This document shows, in pieces, positions 8,394 through 17,351 of a DNA stretch of 36,864 nt. The notes under the pieces are model-generated. The model was not told the origin of the DNA and made no database searches. It saw only the letters and a list, made by a program, of their open reading frames with translations. Origin of the DNA: DATEHQ01 sp035279525 (lineage in GTDB: Bacteria > Chloroflexota > Dormibacteria > Dormibacterales > Dormibacteraceae). The number at the start of each line of letters is the position of its first letter. Position 1 is the stretch's first letter. Where the stretch lies: positions 1 to 36,864 of the forward strand of contig DATEHQ010000105.1 in the NCBI GenBank assembly GCA_035279525.1. Direction: 5' to 3'. The translations under genes were made by a program, and so were the position numbers.

Positions 8394-9377
8394 ATGAAGC
8401 TTGGTTGGGGCATGGTCAGCACGGGTCGAGCCTCGGACGTTCTCATGGGTCCCGCTGTCAACGCCGCGGCGGACAGCCATGTGGTCGCGGTCTTCAGCCG
8501 GGAGCAGGACAAGGGTGAGGCGTACGCGGCCAAGCACGGCGGCAAGGCGTACACGTCGTACTCGGACATGCTCGAGGACAAGAGCGTCGACGTCGTGTAC
8601 ATCGCAAGCCCGAACGCTCTGCACGCCGAGCAGGCGATCGAGGCGGCGAAGGCCGGCAAGCACATCTTCTGTGAGAAGCCGCTTGCGATGAACTCGAACG
8701 ACGCCCGCCGCGTGGTGAAGGCGGCAAAGGATGCGGGCGTAAAGCTGGGCACCGATTTCCAGACGCGCCACTACGCGGCGAACGAGGAGGCGGTCAAGCT
8801 CATCCGCGATGGAGCCATCGGCAAGGTCATGGTCATGCAGATCGAAAGCTGCGCCGGGGCGAACCCCCTGAAGGGCTGGCGGACGGATCCAGCCCTGGCG
8901 GGCATGGGTTCGGTCAACAACATCGCCGTGCACCCGCTGGACCTCGCCCGTTACTTCGCCGGCTCGGAGGCCACGGAGGTGGTTGCCCTGACGGACGTGG
9001 GCCGGTCGGACACTCTGGAGACCATCTCGCTGCTGCTGGTGCGCTTCGAAAATGGGGCGCTCGCCTACATCAACGGGAGCCAGGCCACGCCGAACCCCCG
9101 CGCCGACATGGAGATCTACGGGAGCTCGGGGCGCATCACGGGCCGCAACACGACAAGGCCCTTCCTCGAGGGTGAGCTGCTCGTGCTGAGCGGATCCGAT
9201 GAGAAGACGATCCCCTTCAACACGAAGGACGGATTCCAACGTGCGGTCGCGGCCTTCAACCGGGCGGTGATCGACGACACGGAGCCCAACCCGTCCGGTG
9301 AGGATGGCGCCCGGAGCGTCGAGCTCGTCGAGGCGATCACGAAATCGGCGCGAACAGGCCAGGTGGTCAAGCTCTAG
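8394..9377 (+). CDS. Gfo/Idh/MocA family dehydrogenase
   Basis: 327 residues from the ATG at 8394 with GGGAGGG six nt ahead. The N-terminal Rossmann domain is followed by VDVVYIASPNALHAEQAIEAAKAGKHIFCEKPLAMN, containing the family Glu94-Lys95-Pro96 motif (Lys95 catalytic). The C-terminal sheet has the VHPLDLARYF motif with His180; the usual Asp four residues earlier is Asn176 here. Known members oxidise sugars, cyclitols such as inositol (IolG), or biliverdin-type substrates. The first glycine motif reads GMVSTGRAS. With the IolD-like enzyme elsewhere in the window, a cyclitol-like substrate is possible but unproven. It overlaps the convergent MFS gene by 4 nt. Confidence 0.9.
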   Translation: MKLGWGMVSTGRASDVLMGPAVNAAADSHVVAVFSREQDKGEAYAAKHGGKAYTSYSDMLEDKSVDVVYIASPNALHAEQAIEAAKAGKHIFCEKPLAMNSNDARRVVKAAKDAGVKLGTDFQTRHYAANEEAVKLIRDGAIGKVMVMQIESCAGANPLKGWRTDPALAGMGSVNNIAVHPLDLARYFAGSEATEVVALTDVGRSDTLETISLLLVRFENGALAYINGSQATPNPRADMEIYGSSGRITGRNTTRPFLEGELLVLSGSDEKTIPFNTKDGFQRAVAAFNRAVIDDTEPNPSGEDGARSVELVEAITKSARTGQVVKL

Positions 9378-10534
9378 GGGGGCATTCGCCGCTCCGCATA
9401 TAAAGGACGCGAAGTGGCGGGGGGGCCGGCCAGGATCGTCCTGCGCAAGACCACGATGGCGCCCCCGACCACGACGGCGGCGGCGGCGAAGAGCCAGCTC
9501 GTGCGGCCGGCGCCTGCACCCGCGACCAGGAGCGGGCCCGCGAAGGTGCCCGCCGCGAACCCGATCGACACCAGGCCGTACACGAAATTCGCGCCGGCGC
9601 CTGCGCGGATCGTGGCCGCCAGCCTCGGGAGCGCGCCGTAAGCCACTCCGAACGCGGCGCCCGCGAGCAGGCCGCCGGCGAGCAGGGCGACCGGGCCGGA
9701 GGCGCTGCTCAGCGCGATCGCCGCAGCGACGTCGAAGAGGAGCGCGAGGACCATCACCTGGTCGGCTCCCATCCGGTCCGACAGCGCGCCGCCTGAGAAG
9801 CGCCCGGTGAAGTTGCCGATCGCCACCGCGACCAGCGAGGCGGTGGCCACGACTGGCGTCATGTGCAGCAGGGCCGAGTAAGTTCCCAGGTGGCTGAAGG
9901 CGCCCGCGCCCACGGGCGGGATGCTCAGCGCCAGGAGACAGGCGGCGATCAGCCTGGGCTCCAGCACGAGCTCTCGTGCGGGGCGCCGGTCTGCCACCCT
10001 CGAGGTTGGTTTGGGGAGCGAAGGCATCACGGCGACGGCGATCACGCAAATGGCGAGGAGGGCCGCTCCGACGACACGCAGGGCATCGAGCCAGCCAACC
10101 GCGACGTCGAGGCGACTCACCAGCGGAACCTCGACCAGCGCCGCCAGCGCGTAGCAGCTGGTCATGGCGCCCGAGGCGGCGCCCAGCCTCTGCGGCATCA
10201 CCTCGCGAATGGCGGCGAGACAGGCGGTGATCGCGAACCCACCCCCCATGCCCAGGCCCAGGACGCCGTAGCCGGCGATGAAGGAGGCGGGTGAAGGGAA
10301 CGCGAACGCGATGCCAAACCCAGTCGCGAGCATCGCCACCGCGACGCAGCAAAGCATCCGAGGCCGATGCCGGTCGGCGAGCCTTCCGCCGAGCACAACT
10401 CCAATGCTCCAGCCGACGGGATTCCCCGAGAGCACGGCAGCGACCAGGAGTGCCGGCCAGCGTTCGACGCTCTCCACCTCGGGCGCGACGACTCCCCACG
10501 CATAGACGAGGCCGTAGCAAAACATCAGCGCCAT
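9374..10534 (-). CDS. MFS transporter, last gene of the Liv-type operon
   Basis: 386 residues with about twelve membrane segments and the loop 2-3 motif GGRLADRHRPRML plus the second-half GGALSDRMGADQV. The ATG at 10534 is the first usual start, but the frame is open upstream into the preceding SDR gene and encodes QRRLLVST just before it, which would complete helix 1; the true start may be a rare codon there. Thirty-eight nt separate it from the SDR stop. This is the distal gene of the minus-strand operon beginning at 22207 and may export or import a pathway intermediate. Confidence 0.8.
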   Translation of the reverse strand: MALMFCYGLVYAWGVVAPEVESVERWPALLVAAVLSGNPVGWSIGVVLGGRLADRHRPRMLCCVAVAMLATGFGIAFAFPSPASFIAGYGVLGLGMGGGFAITACLAAIREVMPQRLGAASGAMTSCYALAALVEVPLVSRLDVAVGWLDALRVVGAALLAICVIAVAVMPSLPKPTSRVADRRPARELVLEPRLIAACLLALSIPPVGAGAFSHLGTYSALLHMTPVVATASLVAVAIGNFTGRFSGGALSDRMGADQVMVLALLFDVAAAIALSSASGPVALLAGGLLAGAAFGVAYGALPRLAATIRAGAGANFVYGLVSIGFAAGTFAGPLLVAGAGAGRTSWLFAAAAVVVGGAIVVLRRTILAGPPATSRPLYAERRMPP

Positions 10535-10572
10535 CGTCGAGACGAGCAGGCGGCGCTGGACGGTCAGCAGGG

Positions 10573-11367
10573 CTACATGAAATGAGTGCGGCCGCCGTCG
10601 ACGACGATCTCAGCACCCGTCAGCGACGGCACGTCGCCGGCCGCGAGCATGAGGGCGATCTCGGCGATCTCGGATGGTTCTACCATCCGGCCGGTCGGCG
10701 TCGTCCTGAGGCCCTCGGCCTCCACGACCTCAGGCGTGACGCCGCGCGAGGCAGCCGTCTGCCTCGCCAGCTCGACCGCGCGCTCCGTCCGAACGTTGCC
10801 CGGGCAGATCGCGTTGACGCGGATGCCCCTGGGCGCCATCTCGCGGCTGAGCGACTTGGTCACCGCTCGGATCGCTGCATTCGTCGAGGCGATGACCGCG
10901 GCCTCGGGACCGGGTTCACGCCCACCGGCGCCGGTGATGTTGATGATCGAACCAGCGCCGCGCTCAGTCATGTGTGGGATGGCGGCGCGGGAAAGGCGCA
11001 CGCCGGCCAGGAACTTGAGCGACCACGACGCGAGGAACTGTTCGTCGGTGAGCTTGAGGAAGCTGCCCGCCGGGGCGCCACCGACGTTGTTGACCAGGAC
11101 GTCGATCCCGCCCCACTCCGCCGCCGCCGCCGCCAGCGCTTCCACGGCCTCGGCTTTCGACAGGTCGCCTCCCACGCCACGGCAGAATTCACCCGACCGA
11201 TTCAGCTCGGCCATCGCCGCGCGAAGCGGTTCGGCGCTCCGGGCCCCGATCACGACCCGCGCCCCCTCCTGGACGAACCTGGTGGCGATGGCGCGGCCGA
11301 TGCCCCGGCTGCCGCCCGAGACGACCGCGAGCTTTCCGGCGAGCCGGCCGCCCGTTGCCCCGGTCAT
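10573..11367 (-). CDS. SDR-fold protein lacking the Ser-Tyr-Lys catalytic triad
   Basis: 264 residues. The NAD(P)-binding half is intact: SGGSRGIG (residues 17-24), GDLS at 67-70 and the NNVGG motif at 93-97. In the active-site region the expected SSxAG is ITGAGG, so the catalytic Ser position is Gly146. The YxxxK motif reads V158-I-A-S-T162, so both the catalytic Tyr (Val158) and Lys (Thr162) are gone. The C-terminal PG motif and DGG end are normal. It probably binds NAD(P) but cannot use the standard SDR mechanism. It starts one nt after the ACMSD-like stop (11368 is the last base of that gene), consistent with translational coupling. Confidence 0.85.
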   Translation of the reverse strand: MTGATGGRLAGKLAVVSGGSRGIGRAIATRFVQEGARVVIGARSAEPLRAAMAELNRSGEFCRGVGGDLSKAEAVEALAAAAAEWGGIDVLVNNVGGAPAGSFLKLTDEQFLASWSLKFLAGVRLSRAAIPHMTERGAGSIINITGAGGREPGPEAAVIASTNAAIRAVTKSLSREMAPRGIRVNAICPGNVRTERAVELARQTAASRGVTPEVVEAEGLRTTPTGRMVEPSEIAEIALMLAAGDVPSLTGAEIVVDGGRTHFM

Positions 11368-12333
11368 TCAGTCGCCGAACCTGTAGAGCCGGGCGGGATT
11401 GGTCTCGGCGATCCGCCTGGCGGTCGCCGCGTCCACCGCGCCAGTCAGCGCGTCCATCGGCTGCACGGTTGCCATGTCGAACGGCAGGTCTGTGCCCATC
11501 ACGAGGTTGTCGGCGCCGACTCGGCGCACCAGGTACTGAAGAGCGAGCGTGTCGTGCGTGATGGTGTCGAAGACGAGCCGGCCGATGTACTCCCATGGGT
11601 CACTTGGTGAGCGGCTGAGCTCGGGCCGGACAGTCCGCGCGTGTTTGAGGCGGCCCGCCTGGTATGGAAAGTAGCCGCCCGAGTGCACGAGCAGGATGCG
11701 CACGCCTGGGTGGCGGTCGAGCACGCCCGCGCAGATCAGGCGCTCGGCGGCGATCGTCGTCTCGAGCATGTTGCCGATCACGTTCTGGAAGTAGTAGTCG
11801 TTGAGCGGCTTGCTCGCCTCGTTGTAGGCGGGATGGAGCATGACCGGCAGCCGCAGGCGCTCGACCGCGGCCCAGAAGTCCTCGAAGTCGGGCTCGTCCA
11901 GCCGGCGTCCGGCGATCGACGTTCCGACCTCGACGCCGGAGGCGCCCGCCCGGGCTGACTCTTCGAGCATCTCGACCGCGGCGCGTGGCGCCTGCATCGG
12001 CACGTGCGCCATCCAGTGCATGCGGTCCGGCGCGTGCTCAGAGAAGCGCTTCAGGCCCGCGTTGGTGGTCCGGCACATGACGGCGGCCGGCTCCGGGTCG
12101 ATGTCGTAGTAGAACAGCGGCGGAGCCGGCGAGATGACGGCCCCCTCGAGTCCATTGGCCTCGAGCTCGCGGATCTTCGCGGCCGGCTTGAAGAAGGGGT
12201 CGGTCACCGCGAACTCCACGTGCACGCCCCCCTTCCACCTGCCCTTGTCGACCCGAACGTCGTAGGCGGGATCCGAGTTGACGAGCTCGATCACCTCTTC
12301 AGGCATCACATGGTTGTGCGTGTCGATCTTCAT
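11368..12333 (-). CDS. ACMSD-type amidohydrolase / decarboxylase
   Basis: 321 residues; GAGGAG lies seven nt before the ATG. The protein fits the amidohydrolase-2 (ACMSD) family: HxH at His6 and His8, His167 (PVMLHP), His217 (LLVHSGG) and Asp282 (GTDLPFD). These match in order and spacing the zinc ligands His9, His11, His177, Asp294 and the catalytic His228 of aminocarboxymuconate-semialdehyde decarboxylase. Family enzymes decarboxylate, or less often hydrate or hydrolyse, unsaturated or aromatic acids without redox change. It is in the Liv-type operon between an M24 hydrolase and an SDR. A second homologue is at 35606. The substrate is not predictable. Confidence 0.88.
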   Translation of the reverse strand: MKIDTHNHVMPEEVIELVNSDPAYDVRVDKGRWKGGVHVEFAVTDPFFKPAAKIRELEANGLEGAVISPAPPLFYYDIDPEPAAVMCRTTNAGLKRFSEHAPDRMHWMAHVPMQAPRAAVEMLEESARAGASGVEVGTSIAGRRLDEPDFEDFWAAVERLRLPVMLHPAYNEASKPLNDYYFQNVIGNMLETTIAAERLICAGVLDRHPGVRILLVHSGGYFPYQAGRLKHARTVRPELSRSPSDPWEYIGRLVFDTITHDTLALQYLVRRVGADNLVMGTDLPFDMATVQPMDALTGAVDAATARRIAETNPARLYRFGD

Positions 12334-12400
12334 TCACAGCTCCTCGAAGTGGCGGGCCGAAGCCCAGCTGACGCATTGACGGGATTCCCTGGAGCCCGCC

Positions 12401-13648
12401 TCACAACATGAGGCGATCGTCCCAACCCATCCGGCTGAGCGGGCGACCGCCGTCCGCGGTGACCAGGATGGTGTCCTCGAGCCTCACACCAGCGCCTCCC
12501 CGCACGCCGGGCACCCAGATCAGCGGCTCGACCGCGAAGGTCATTCCCTCTTCGAGCACGACCGTGTCGGCGCCCGGGAGGGCCTCGCCGATGTATGGGG
12601 GCTCGTTGGATCCCATGCCGACCCCATGGCCGATGAAGAGGCTGATGAAGTGATCGGCCAGGTCGTGTGACGCCGCGACCTCGCGCACCGCGGCGGCCAC
12701 GTCGTCATTGGTCCGGCCCGCGGCCATGGTCGCCGTGGCGGCCTGGAGGGCCTCGTGCACCGCCGTGTAGACCTCCTGCTGCCGGCGCGACGGCTTTCCG
12801 CAGATCACGGTCCGGCCCATGTCCCCGAAGTAGCCGGACCACATCGCGCCGATGTCGATGAACACCACGTCTCCGTCGCGGATGATCTTGTCCGAGGCGC
12901 TCCGCTGCGGCGGCGCCATGCGCTCGCCGGAGGCGACGAATGGTGTTGTCACGTGCGACATCTCTCCGCCCAGCCTGAACAGCGCGTGCATCGCTTCCGC
13001 CACGACGTCGGTTTCCCGGACCCCCGGCTTGATGGCTTCGACCGCTGCCTGGGTCAGGCCCTCGGCGATGGCGCAAGCCTCCTGCATGAGCGCGATCTCT
13101 TCGGGAAACTTGATCCGCCGGGCCGCCTGCATGACGGCGTCGCCATCGCGCAGCCTGGCCCCCGGCAGCGCCGCGGCGAGCGCTTCGACCTGGCAGTACG
13201 CGGCCTCGTCGAGACCGACCACCCCTGCGTCCACGCCGAGCTTGCGCATGAGCGGCGCGATGGTCTTCGAGACCGCCGCCTGCACCAGCCCCGCCGCCTC
13301 CATGATCGGTACGGCGTGCACCTCCTCGATCCAGGGCATCAGGACGCCGATGCGCTGGACCTCGCCTCCGGAAGCCAGCAGGATCGGACCCTGCTCGAGG
13401 GTGATCAGGCATCCGTTGAGCAGCGCGCTCTTGCCGGCGATGATCTGCGCGCGCAGGCCGGTGAGGTAGCGCACGTTCTCGTCCTTCCACACGAGCAGCG
13501 CGTCGACTCCGGCCGCCTTCATCGCCTCACGTGCGCGAGCCACCCGCTTTTCGCGCAGGTGCGCCGGATCTGGCCTGTCCTCGTAGTCGACCCTGAACTG
13601 CCCGTGCGCGAACTGCCCGAGGTCCGTGCGGACGCGTCGGTCCGACAT
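12401..13648 (-). CDS. M24 family metallohydrolase (Xaa-Pro peptidase/creatinase-like)
   Basis: 415 residues. The ATG at 13648 overlaps the IclR stop as TGATG, a re-initiation junction; the open frame further upstream runs antisense-like through the IclR gene and is not used. N-terminal creatinase domain at about 30-165, then the pita-bread M24 domain with all five metal ligands: Asp265 and Asp276 (spacing 11, the canonical value), His341 (GHGVGM), Glu374 and Glu391. It should be a two-metal hydrolase. Aminopeptidase P, prolidase and ectoine hydrolase all share this architecture, so the scissile bond is unknown; in this operon a C-N bond of an imported amide or ring is likely. Confidence 0.88.
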   Translation of the reverse strand: MSDRRVRTDLGQFAHGQFRVDYEDRPDPAHLREKRVARAREAMKAAGVDALLVWKDENVRYLTGLRAQIIAGKSALLNGCLITLEQGPILLASGGEVQRIGVLMPWIEEVHAVPIMEAAGLVQAAVSKTIAPLMRKLGVDAGVVGLDEAAYCQVEALAAALPGARLRDGDAVMQAARRIKFPEEIALMQEACAIAEGLTQAAVEAIKPGVRETDVVAEAMHALFRLGGEMSHVTTPFVASGERMAPPQRSASDKIIRDGDVVFIDIGAMWSGYFGDMGRTVICGKPSRRQQEVYTAVHEALQAATATMAAGRTNDDVAAAVREVAASHDLADHFISLFIGHGVGMGSNEPPYIGEALPGADTVVLEEGMTFAVEPLIWVPGVRGGAGVRLEDTILVTADGGRPLSRMGWDDRLML

Positions 13649-14427
13649 CAGCCGGCCGCTCGCGGCACGCGTGCGGTGCCGCGAATGTGCCCGAGCTGCC
13701 GGGAGATCGCCATGCCCGCGCCGGTCACCGCCTCGACCGCTTTCGACATCGCGTCTTCGTTGAGCCGGATGGCAGGAGCGGCGATCCCGACCGCAGCGAT
13801 CACGCGGTCGGTCATGTCGTGAACCGGCGCCGCGACACAGCGCAGACCGATCTCGAATTCCTCCATGTCCGTCGCGTAGCCGCGGCTGCGCACGAGCTCG
13901 AGCTCGGCATCGAAGCCGTCCAGGTCGGTGATCGTGTTGACCGTGTACGGCCGAAGGGGAACCCCATCCATCTGCCTGCGGAGGTCCGAGCCGCCCCACG
14001 CGAGGAGCACCTTGCCGATGCTCGTGGCGTGGCCCGGAGCGCGTCCGCCCACGCGCGATGGCATCTGGATGGCGGATGGCCCGTCGAGCTTGTACACGTA
14101 AACCGCCTCGGTCCCCGAGCCGACCGCCAGGTGCGAGGTCTCGCCCGTGGACATCGTCAGCTCTTCGAGGATGGGGTGAGCGGCGGCGTGCAGCCCGCGG
14201 CCGTGGATCACGTTCGAGCCGACCTCGAAAAGACGGATGCCGAGCGAGTAGCGGTGGTTCTGGCTGTCGCGTTCGACAAACCCGCGCGAGATGAGCGTCC
14301 CGAGCAGGCGGTGCACCGAGCTCTTCGGGAGCTGCATGCGCTCGGCTATATCGGACAGGGACAGCTCTCGCTCCGCCGGTCCGAAGACCTCGAGCACGCG
14401 GAGCACGCGGTCAGCCGATTCCATCAC
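13648..14427 (-). CDS. IclR-family transcriptional regulator
   Basis: 259 residues from GTG 14427 (an ATG one codon later at 14424 is equally possible and gives a TGATG junction with the SDR stop). N-terminal winged helix-turn-helix: LSLSDIAERMQLPKSSVHRLLGTLISRGFVERD (about residues 22-54), followed by YSLG and the C-terminal effector domain with GHATSIGKVLLAW and a late CVAAPVHD...AVGIAAP stretch, typical of IclR ligand domains for small organic acids or aromatics. It is the eighth of twelve genes in the operon, an unusual place, and implies autoregulation. Five TTCC-N7-GGAA repeats in the window are its likely operators (inferred). Confidence 0.92.
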   Translation of the reverse strand: MMESADRVLRVLEVFGPAERELSLSDIAERMQLPKSSVHRLLGTLISRGFVERDSQNHRYSLGIRLFEVGSNVIHGRGLHAAAHPILEELTMSTGETSHLAVGSGTEAVYVYKLDGPSAIQMPSRVGGRAPGHATSIGKVLLAWGGSDLRRQMDGVPLRPYTVNTITDLDGFDAELELVRSRGYATDMEEFEIGLRCVAAPVHDMTDRVIAAVGIAAPAIRLNEDAMSKAVEAVTGAGMAISRQLGHIRGTARVPRAAG

Positions 14428-15236
14428 GAGTGCTTGTGCCGTCCAGGCACGCCGAGGAACTTGCTGTGAGCGAAGCCTCCATCGACCAGCAGGTCGGCCG
14501 CCGTCACGTAGCTGGCGTCGTCGGAGGCGAGGAAGGCGCCCGCGCGCGCGATCTCGACGGCGTCGGCGATGCGGCCGATGGGCACGCTCGCGCTGCGGCC
14601 GGCTAAGACCTCAGGCTGCGCGTACAGGTGATCGGTCATCGGAGTGCGCACGTACCCGGGGCTGATCGAGCAGGCGCGGATCCCATGCTGGCCCCACTCC
14701 ATCGCCCACATTTTTGCCAGCATGATGACCGCCGCCTTGCAAGGGCTGTACGCACCAGCGTCCGGGTACGGATGGTAGCCGCCGGTTGACGCGATGTTGA
14801 TGATCACGCCGGACTTCCTCGCGATCATCTCGCGGCCGACCCGCTGCCCCACGATGAAGTAGCCGCGAAGGCCGATGTTCATCAGCGTGTCCCATTGCTC
14901 GAGCGACAGCGTTTCCATCGGACCGCCCTGGCGCAGGATGGCGCCGTTGACCAGGACGTCGATTCGGCCGAACCGCTCGAGCGCGGCGCCCACCATCGCG
15001 TCGACGGCCTCCGGCCGGCTGACGTCGCACACCTGGACGAGGGCCCGGCGGCCCTGCGCCTCGACGAGTCCTCTGGCGACCTCCGACTCGGCCTTGTTGA
15101 CGTCGACGATCACAACGTCGGCGCCCTCCTCGGCGAAAACGGATGCAAAGGCCCGGCCGATGCCGGTCGCGGCGCCTGTGATCAGGGCCACGCGATCGTG
15201 CAGGCGGCCGTGGGGCTTCGCGGCTTCTGTCGTCAT
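14424..15236 (-). CDS. Short-chain dehydrogenase/reductase (classical, active-site intact)
   Basis: 270 residues. The ATG at 15236 is preferred over a GTG at 15254 because AAGGAG lies six nt before it; this start leaves a 14-nt gap after the flavoenzyme stop. Cofactor motif GAATGIG (21-27), an acidic residue after strand 2 (VDVN) that suggests NAD, NGA at 98-100, Ser150, Tyr163 and Lys167 (YSPCK), and the PG motif in SPGYVRTPM. All catalytic residues are present, in contrast with the SDR at 10573. It should oxidise or reduce a hydroxyl/keto intermediate. The stop overlaps the regulator start. Confidence 0.9.
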   Translation of the reverse strand: MTTEAAKPHGRLHDRVALITGAATGIGRAFASVFAEEGADVVIVDVNKAESEVARGLVEAQGRRALVQVCDVSRPEAVDAMVGAALERFGRIDVLVNGAILRQGGPMETLSLEQWDTLMNIGLRGYFIVGQRVGREMIARKSGVIINIASTGGYHPYPDAGAYSPCKAAVIMLAKMWAMEWGQHGIRACSISPGYVRTPMTDHLYAQPEVLAGRSASVPIGRIADAVEIARAGAFLASDDASYVTAADLLVDGGFAHSKFLGVPGRHKHS

Positions 15237-15250
15237 TGATCGCTCCTTTG

Positions 15251-17293
15251 TCACAACTTGCGCGCCTGTCGGTGGCCCTCGAACACGGCTTCATAGGTTC
15301 CCCTCGGCGCCACCGCGTCGCCGATGACCTCAACGGTGGGACCAAGCCCCGCCACGTGGGGTGCCAGGGAATTCTCGGAGATCCTCGCGGTCGCCATGAC
15401 TATCCAGTCCGCCCTGACGCTCATCACGTCCGATCGCAGATGGAGGTTGTACAGGGCGACGTGGCTGCCGTCGATCCGCTCGACGAATCGATCGGTGATC
15501 ATCTTGACCCCAGCCCTGTACACGCGTGGAAAGATCCATTCGAGATACGAGTCCCGCATGAGCTCCAGTCCGAGCGCGGGCCAGCGGGTGACGATCCTGA
15601 CCGAGGTCGATCTTCCGTTTTCAGCGATCGCCACCGCCGTCAGGGGCCCGACCACGTCGCTCTGGTCGTCGATCACCAGGACCTCGCCGTCCGGGACGAC
15701 CTCGCCGGTCGCGACCTGGTTCCAACCCACGCAGCGGGCCGTCTCGTGGCCTGGCAGCGCGGCCCCGGTCCAGCCCTGGAAGCCGTCTCGGCACACGCGT
15801 GAGCCTGTGGCGATCACGACGTGGTCGGGTCGCTCGTCTTTCACGATGCTCTCGACGTTGTCCGCGGTGACCTCGCACGAGGTGCGGAGCTCGGCCCCGT
15901 TCTTCACCGACTGCGCGGCCAGCCACTCGCCGATCCGGCCGAACTCAGACCGCGTCGGCAGCCGGGCATGGAGCCTGCTGTGGCCGCCGGCCTGGGCCTC
16001 TTTTTCCAGCACCACCACTCGATGCCCGCGCGCGGACGCGATGCGCGCGTACTCCAGGCCCGCCGGGCCCCCACCGATGACGAGCACCTTCTTCGACGTC
16101 TTCGCGCGCTCGAGGGTGCCTCTGCCCCAGATCCGCTCGCGTGCCGTCACCGGGTTGTAGATGCACTGCACGCGGCTGCCCGACAGCACGCTCTTGAAGC
16201 AGAAGTTGGCCGCCACGCAGCGTCGGATGTCATCCGAACGGCCCTCGAGGGCCTTGTTCGCCCAGTCGGCGTCGGCGAAGAGCTGGCGGGCCAGCGAGAT
16301 GGCGTCGCCCTCTCCCGCTTCGAGGAGCGACTCGGCAACTTCGGGGGTGGTGATCCGGCCGACGAGAAAAACCGGCTTGGCGGTGACGGCCTTGATCGCG
16401 CGGGTGTAGGGCTTCTCCCACCCGGGCTCGAATTCCATCGGCGTGTGGATGAATCGATGATCCACGCCCACCGTCACGTCGACGAAATCGATGTCCGTCA
16501 ACGTCTCGAGGTCCGCCACGATGCGGGTCACGTCGGCCAGCACCAGGTCGTTGGGCCAGAAGGAGTTGGAAGTGATGCGGTAGCCGAGGAAGGGCCCGTC
16601 ACCGATGGCCGCCCTCATCCGCCGCAGGGCCTCCACGCAGTAGCGGAGGCGGTTCTCGTAGCTCCCTCCCCACCTGTCCGTCCGCTGGTTGTGCACCGGC
16701 GAGAGGAACTGCCACGACATGAACCCGTGCGCCATGTGAAACTCGACGCCGTCGAGACCCGCGCGGATCGCGCGTTCCGCGGCGGCGGCGTGGCAATCGA
16801 GGATCTCCTCGATCTCACCGTCACTCAGCTCCTTGGGGATCTGTGCGAGCGGGTACTCGCCGTTCGGCACCTGGCTCGGCGCCAACACGTAGTAGGTGTT
16901 GTCGGGGTCGGCCGAGGGCTCCATCTTGTAGGCGGCTGTTCCGTTCATGCCGGTGTGGCGGAGCTGCACCGCGACTTTGGCTCCGTGCCGGTGCACGGCT
17001 TCGGCGACGGCGGCGAAGCCCGGAATCTGGCGGTCGTCCCAGAGGCCGGGCTGCGCCAGCGGCGCCGCGACGGAGCTTGGGTGCACGTGCGTGCCGCCGA
17101 TGATGATCAGGCCGACGCCGCCGCTAGCTCGCTCCTCGTAGTAGGCCGTGGCCAGGTCGGTGAGCTCGGCTTTCTGCGGGCTCGCCACCCACGTGGGGCA
17201 GGTCGGCGGAAACACGATCCGGTTCTTGACGATCGTGTGGCGCAGCCGGATGGGCGAGAAGAGGCGCGGGTACAGGCGCATACCCTCGGGCAT
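15251..17293 (-). CDS. OYE-like FMN/FAD oxidoreductase (2,4-dienoyl-CoA reductase type) with one missing Fe-S cysteine
   Basis: 680 residues. Residues 1-350 form the FMN TIM barrel (LRHTGM near 112; HGFMSWQFLSPVHNQRTDRWGGSYENR near 189-214). Residues 355-385 should hold a 4Fe-4S cluster, and 395-680 bind FAD and NAD(P) (VLVIGGGPAGLEYARIASARG; IATGS). The architecture is that of DCR, trimethylamine dehydrogenase and bile-acid enoate reductases. The cluster region has Cys359, Cys365 and Cys377, but the residue three after Cys359 is Ala362 where family members have Cys. ATG 17293 has GGAAGAG six nt ahead; Met at 17281 is an alternative. It likely reduces a conjugated C=C of the imported compound or its product. 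Confidence 0.88.
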   Translation of the reverse strand: MPEGMRLYPRLFSPIRLRHTIVKNRIVFPPTCPTWVASPQKAELTDLATAYYEERASGGVGLIIIGGTHVHPSSVAAPLAQPGLWDDRQIPGFAAVAEAVHRHGAKVAVQLRHTGMNGTAAYKMEPSADPDNTYYVLAPSQVPNGEYPLAQIPKELSDGEIEEILDCHAAAAERAIRAGLDGVEFHMAHGFMSWQFLSPVHNQRTDRWGGSYENRLRYCVEALRRMRAAIGDGPFLGYRITSNSFWPNDLVLADVTRIVADLETLTDIDFVDVTVGVDHRFIHTPMEFEPGWEKPYTRAIKAVTAKPVFLVGRITTPEVAESLLEAGEGDAISLARQLFADADWANKALEGRSDDIRRCVAANFCFKSVLSGSRVQCIYNPVTARERIWGRGTLERAKTSKKVLVIGGGPAGLEYARIASARGHRVVVLEKEAQAGGHSRLHARLPTRSEFGRIGEWLAAQSVKNGAELRTSCEVTADNVESIVKDERPDHVVIATGSRVCRDGFQGWTGAALPGHETARCVGWNQVATGEVVPDGEVLVIDDQSDVVGPLTAVAIAENGRSTSVRIVTRWPALGLELMRDSYLEWIFPRVYRAGVKMITDRFVERIDGSHVALYNLHLRSDVMSVRADWIVMATARISENSLAPHVAGLGPTVEVIGDAVAPRGTYEAVFEGHRQARKL

Positions 17294-17351
17294 GGCGGGC
17301 TCTTCCCGCTGCACGGCGGCGGCGCCCGTCATCGCGCTCGAGACCGGGACG

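Noticed and set aside
8316..10616. Long open frame on the minus strand (766 codons)
   Set aside because: Arginine-rich and compositionally odd; it lies antisense to the Gfo/Idh gene and out of frame with the MFS gene, both of which have clear family motifs. A high-GC shadow.
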